In this document: in pieces, positions 9,557 through 11,366 of the stretch | Layout of the letters: each line of letters starts with the position of its first letter | Position numbering within the stretch: position 1 is the first letter of the stretch | DNA from: JAGIBJ01 sp047604965 | Lineage (GTDB): Bacteria > Actinomycetota > Thermoleophilia > Solirubrobacterales > Solirubrobacteraceae | Direction of reading: 5' to 3' | Length of the DNA: 11,366 nt | NCBI GenBank assembly: GCA_047604965.1 | Contig: JASGGQ010000091.1 | Span: 1 to 11,366, forward strand | Notes under the pieces: generated by a model | Seen by the model: the letters and a program-made list of their open reading frames with translations, nothing else | The model's database searches: none | Told to the model about the DNA's origin: nothing | Position numbers and translations under genes: made by a program

Positions 9557-10524
9557 GCGGTCGCCTCCTGAGCGAGCGGAGTGGCGGCGGCACGCGGCGC
9601 GGCCGTGGTGCTGGCGGTCGTGCGGTTGCCGGCGAGCAATTCGTACAGCACCGCCATGCGGACGACGACGCCGGCTTTGACCTGCATCGTGATGACCGCT
9701 TGCGGAGAGTCGACGACTTCGCCGCTCATCTCGACGCCCCGGTTGACCGGCCCGGGATGCATCACCACCTGGTGCGGTGAGAGCCGCTGGCGGTTGACCT
9801 GGTAGCGCGCGGCGTATTCGCCAAGGCTCGGCAGCAGGCCGGCGGCGGTCATCCGTTCGTGTTGCAGGCGCAGCGTGTACACCACATCGGCGCCGGAGAT
9901 CCCGGAGATGTCGAAGGTCACCTCGCAGCCGAGCGTGGCGATGTCTCGCGGGATCAGCGTCGGTGGGCCGCAGACGGTGACGTGGACGCCGGTCAGCACC
10001 AGCGCGCGGATCAGCGAGCGGGCAACGCGCGAGTGCGCGACGTCGCCGACGATCCAGACCGATCGGCCGGCAAGATCAGCGCCGAGTTGTTGGCGCATCG
10101 TGAAGAGATCCAGCAGCGCCTGCGTGGGATGTTCGCGTTTGCCGTCGCCGGCGTTGATGATCGCGGCGTCGGTCCATTGGGAGACGAGGTCGGGCGTCCC
10201 CGCCCACGGCGCGCGGACGACGATCGCGTCGGGTGAGTGCGCGGCGAGCGTCAGCACCGTGTCTTTGAGCGATTCGCCTTTCTCGACGGAGGAGCCGCTC
10301 GCGGCGAAGCTGACGGTGTCCGCCGAGAGCCGCTTGGCGGCCAGTTCGAAGGAGCTGCGGGTGCGCGTCGATGCCTCGTAGAACAGCGTCAGCACGGTGC
10401 GCCCGCGCAGCGCCGGCACCTTTTTGATCTCGCGGTCGGCGATGCCCTGGAACGACGCGGCGCGTTCGAGCAGCTGCTCGATGTCGTCGCGCGTGAGATC
10501 GGCGATGGAGATGCAGTGGTTCAT
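9553..10524 (-). CDS. pyrB: Aspartate carbamoyltransferase catalytic chain
   Basis: Transfers the carbamoyl group of carbamoyl phosphate to aspartate, the committed pyrimidine step. 323 residues. Carbamoyl-phosphate binding STRTR (52-56, in FYEASTRTRSSFE), the mobile-loop lysine K87 in EKGESLKDT, HPTQALLDL (132-140), GDVAHSRVARS (160-170), and MHPGPVNRGVEM (255-266) are all present. The last ~23 residues after ELLAGN are Ala/Thr-rich, low complexity, and absent from E. coli PyrB. No pyrI regulatory chain is in the operon, so control is probably at the RNA level through PyrR and by CarB feedback. The ATG at 10524 overlaps the pyrR stop, and its own stop overlaps the pyrC start, both as ATGA. 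Confidence 0.98.
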
Positions 10525-11054
10525 GCGGTCTGCTCCACCGTCACGTCGTCTTCCCCGTCGAGTTCGTGGACGCGCACCCGCACCCGTTCGTCGCTGCTGG
10601 TCGGCAGGTTCTTGCCAACGAAATCAGGGCGGATCGGCAGTTCGCGGTGGCCGCGGTCGACCAGGACGGCGAGCCGCACCCGCGCGGGCCGCCCGAGGTC
10701 GAAGAGTGCGTCGATCGCGGCGCGCGTCGTGCGGCCGGTATAGAGCACGTCGTCAACGAGCACCACCGTTTTGCCGGTCAGGTCGACATCGACTTCGGTG
10801 GCGTACACGATCGGCGTCGCGGTGCGGGTACCGAGGTCGTCGCGGTAGAGCGCGATGTCGAGCGACCCGGTGGCGACCGGTGCGCCGATCAGCGCGGCGA
10901 CTTCGGGTGCCAGGCGGGCGGCGAGCGGCACGCCGCGCCGGTGGATGCCGACGATCACGATCGGACCGTGCCGGGCATCGCGTTCGGCGATCTCGTGGGC
11001 GATGCGGGTGAGCGCACGCCGGACGGCATCGCCGTCGAGGACGGTCTTCGTAAT
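10521..11054 (-). CDS. pyrR: PyrR bifunctional pyr operon RNA-binding regulator / uracil phosphoribosyltransferase, probable AUU or AUC start
   Basis: UMP- and PRPP-sensing protein that binds the pyr mRNA leader and represses the operon; most also have uracil phosphoribosyltransferase activity. With the proposed start it has 177 residues, near the 181 of B. subtilis PyrR. The PRPP loop VVLVDDVLYTGRT is at about 97-109, and VGIHRRGVPLA and SLDIALYRDDL are typical. The conserved N-terminus TVLDGDAVRRALTRIAHEIAERD is encoded by 11045-10977 but no ATG, GTG, TTG or CTG lies in frame between the stop at 11093-11091 and GTG 10958. Starting at GTG 10958 would delete this conserved helix, so ATT 11054 or ATC 11057 is proposed. 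An AGGAAGG Shine-Dalgarno (11073-11067) lies 12 or 9 nt before them. It is the first gene of the operon and overlaps pyrB by ATGA. Confidence 0.9.
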   Translation of the reverse strand: MTKTVLDGDAVRRALTRIAHEIAERDARHGPIVIVGIHRRGVPLAARLAPEVAALIGAPVATGSLDIALYRDDLGTRTATPIVYATEVDVDLTGKTVVLVDDVLYTGRTTRAAIDALFDLGRPARVRLAVLVDRGHRELPIRPDFVGKNLPTSSDERVRVRVHELDGEDDVTVEQTA

Positions 11055-11063
11055 GATGGCGGG

Positions 11064-11099
11064 CTTCCTTCCTGGCCTCTCCGGACCGGGTTAAAGGAC
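11064..11099 (-). promoter_or_regulatory. PyrR-binding RNA hairpin overlapping the pyrR Shine-Dalgarno
   Basis: On the minus strand, GGTCCGGAGAGGCC (11087-11074) matches the PyrR-binding consensus ARUCCNGNGAGGYU except at the first and last base, which change together so that the pair is kept. It folds as a GGUC/GGCC stem with hexaloop CGGAGA. The lower stem pairs UCCUU (11098-11094) with AAGGA (11069-11065 plus its flank), so the Shine-Dalgarno AGGAAGG is in the paired region. Pyrimidine excess would load PyrR here and block ribosome entry. No terminator/antiterminator pair follows, which fits translational repression, as described in Mycobacterium smegmatis, rather than B. subtilis-style attenuation. 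The folding was done by eye. Confidence 0.8.
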
Positions 11100-11105
11100 G
11101 CGCTC

Positions 11106-11135
11106 ACCGTATCAGTCGCTGCGGCCGAGGGATGA
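11106..11135 (-). promoter_or_regulatory. Candidate promoter of the pyr operon
   Basis: On the minus strand TACGGT (11111-11106) is a TAnnnT-type -10. It would start transcription near 11099, right at the 5' base of the PyrR hairpin, giving a leader of only about 45 nt. No convincing -35 is visible at 17-19 nt. A 5-bp inverted repeat CCGAG/CTCGG (11125-11140) sits over the -20 to -35 zone. The promoter is inferred mainly from position. Confidence 0.4.
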
Positions 11136-11219
11136 CTCGGACGGCGGGCGCCGTGGCCGCAGCGAGATTCGCTCTCGTCTTCGGATCTGGTGCGGCGAGC
11201 CTGCGGTCAGTTTCACGTG

Positions 11220-11251
11220 GCGGGCGCGCTCGACTCGTGTGCGGGCGCGCT
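11220..11251. repeat. Short direct repeat GCGGGCGCGCT
   Basis: The 11-mer GCGGGCGCGCT occurs at 11220-11230 and 11241-11251, in the gap just after the stop of the right-edge gene. It may be chance in GC-rich DNA or a Rho-type/structured termination region; no U-run follows. The rest of the gap up to the pyr promoter holds only a 5-bp inverted repeat, CGAGA/TCTCG (11163-11177). Confidence 0.4.
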
Positions 11252-11252
11252 G

Positions 11253-11366
11253 CTACTTGATTGTCACGGTTTTGGTGAGGGTGCTGGGCTTGCCGCTGAG
11301 GTCGACGAGCGTGATGCGCAGGGTGGCCTTCTTTTTGCCTTTGAGCTTCTTGCGGGCGCTGGCGTT
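11253..11366 (-). CDS. C-terminus of a probable secreted lysine-rich beta-sandwich protein (cut by window edge)
   Basis: The last 37 codons and a TAG stop (11255-11253) of a gene entering from the right. The peptide is NASARKKLKGKKK, then ATLRITLVDLSGKPST, then LTKTVTIK. An alternating T-x-R-I-T-x-V pattern followed by a short SGKPS turn and TKTVTIK is how Ig-like or fibronectin-like repeats of cell-surface proteins in Solirubrobacter-like actinobacteria commonly end. The function is unknown. It reads in the same direction as the pyr operon, with about 150 nt between its stop and the pyr leader, so it is probably a separate transcription unit. The coding frame is short and is supported by the codon pattern and the plausible beta-strand periodicity rather than by a named family. 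Confidence 0.6.
   Translation of the reverse strand, partial: NASARKKLKGKKKATLRITLVDLSGKPSTLTKTVTIK

Noticed and set aside
10956..10958. GTG 10958 as the pyrR start
   Set aside because: It would remove the conserved N-terminal helix RRALTRIAHEI that is clearly encoded upstream in the same frame.

Overview
This window looks like a high-GC actinobacterial chromosome. The order pyrR-pyrB-pyrC-carA-carB-pyrD and the surface-protein tail next to it suggest Actinomycetota, possibly the Thermoleophilia/Solirubrobacterales; the phylum is an inference and the class is a guess. No rRNA, tRNA, CRISPR array or intact insertion sequence was seen.

Left edge (1-619, minus): the N-terminal 206 codons of a DeaD/CsdA-type DEAD-box RNA helicase, cut by the window edge. 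Bases 620-783 hold nothing I can assign.

Middle (about 784-2851): a compact toxin-antitoxin (TA) island with traces of five TA systems in about 2 kb. In order: a decayed zeta-toxin-like kinase fragment; an intact phd/yefM-vapC pair; a minus-strand mazE-like antitoxin followed by a frameshifted, truncated mazF start; an intact fitA-like/vapC pair; and a second, shorter mazE-tail/mazF-start remnant. The two mazEF remnants form a 76-bp imperfect direct repeat (65/76 identical) flanking the second intact pair. Both intact antitoxin genes have a -10-like hexamer ending 6 nt before the ATG, inside a palindrome whose last base is the A of the ATG. This suggests leaderless mRNAs with the operator lying over the promoter.

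Right (2852-11099, minus): a six-gene de novo pyrimidine operon. PyrR regulates; CarA and CarB make carbamoyl phosphate; PyrB makes carbamoyl aspartate; PyrC closes the ring; the class 2 PyrD oxidises dihydroorotate to orotate. Each gene overlaps the next (four ATGA or 14-nt junctions), except for a 9-nt gap before pyrD. pyrE and pyrF are not in the window. The 5' leader holds a clear PyrR-binding RNA hairpin that would sequester the pyrR Shine-Dalgarno. The conserved N-terminus of PyrR has no in-frame ATG, GTG, TTG or CTG in front of it, so pyrR probably starts at AUU or AUC.

Right edge (11253-11366, minus): the last 37 codons of a lysine-rich, probably secreted beta-sandwich protein. It is followed by about 150 nt containing the pyr promoter. 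The pyr operon and the two intact TA pairs converge, with no convincing terminator between them.
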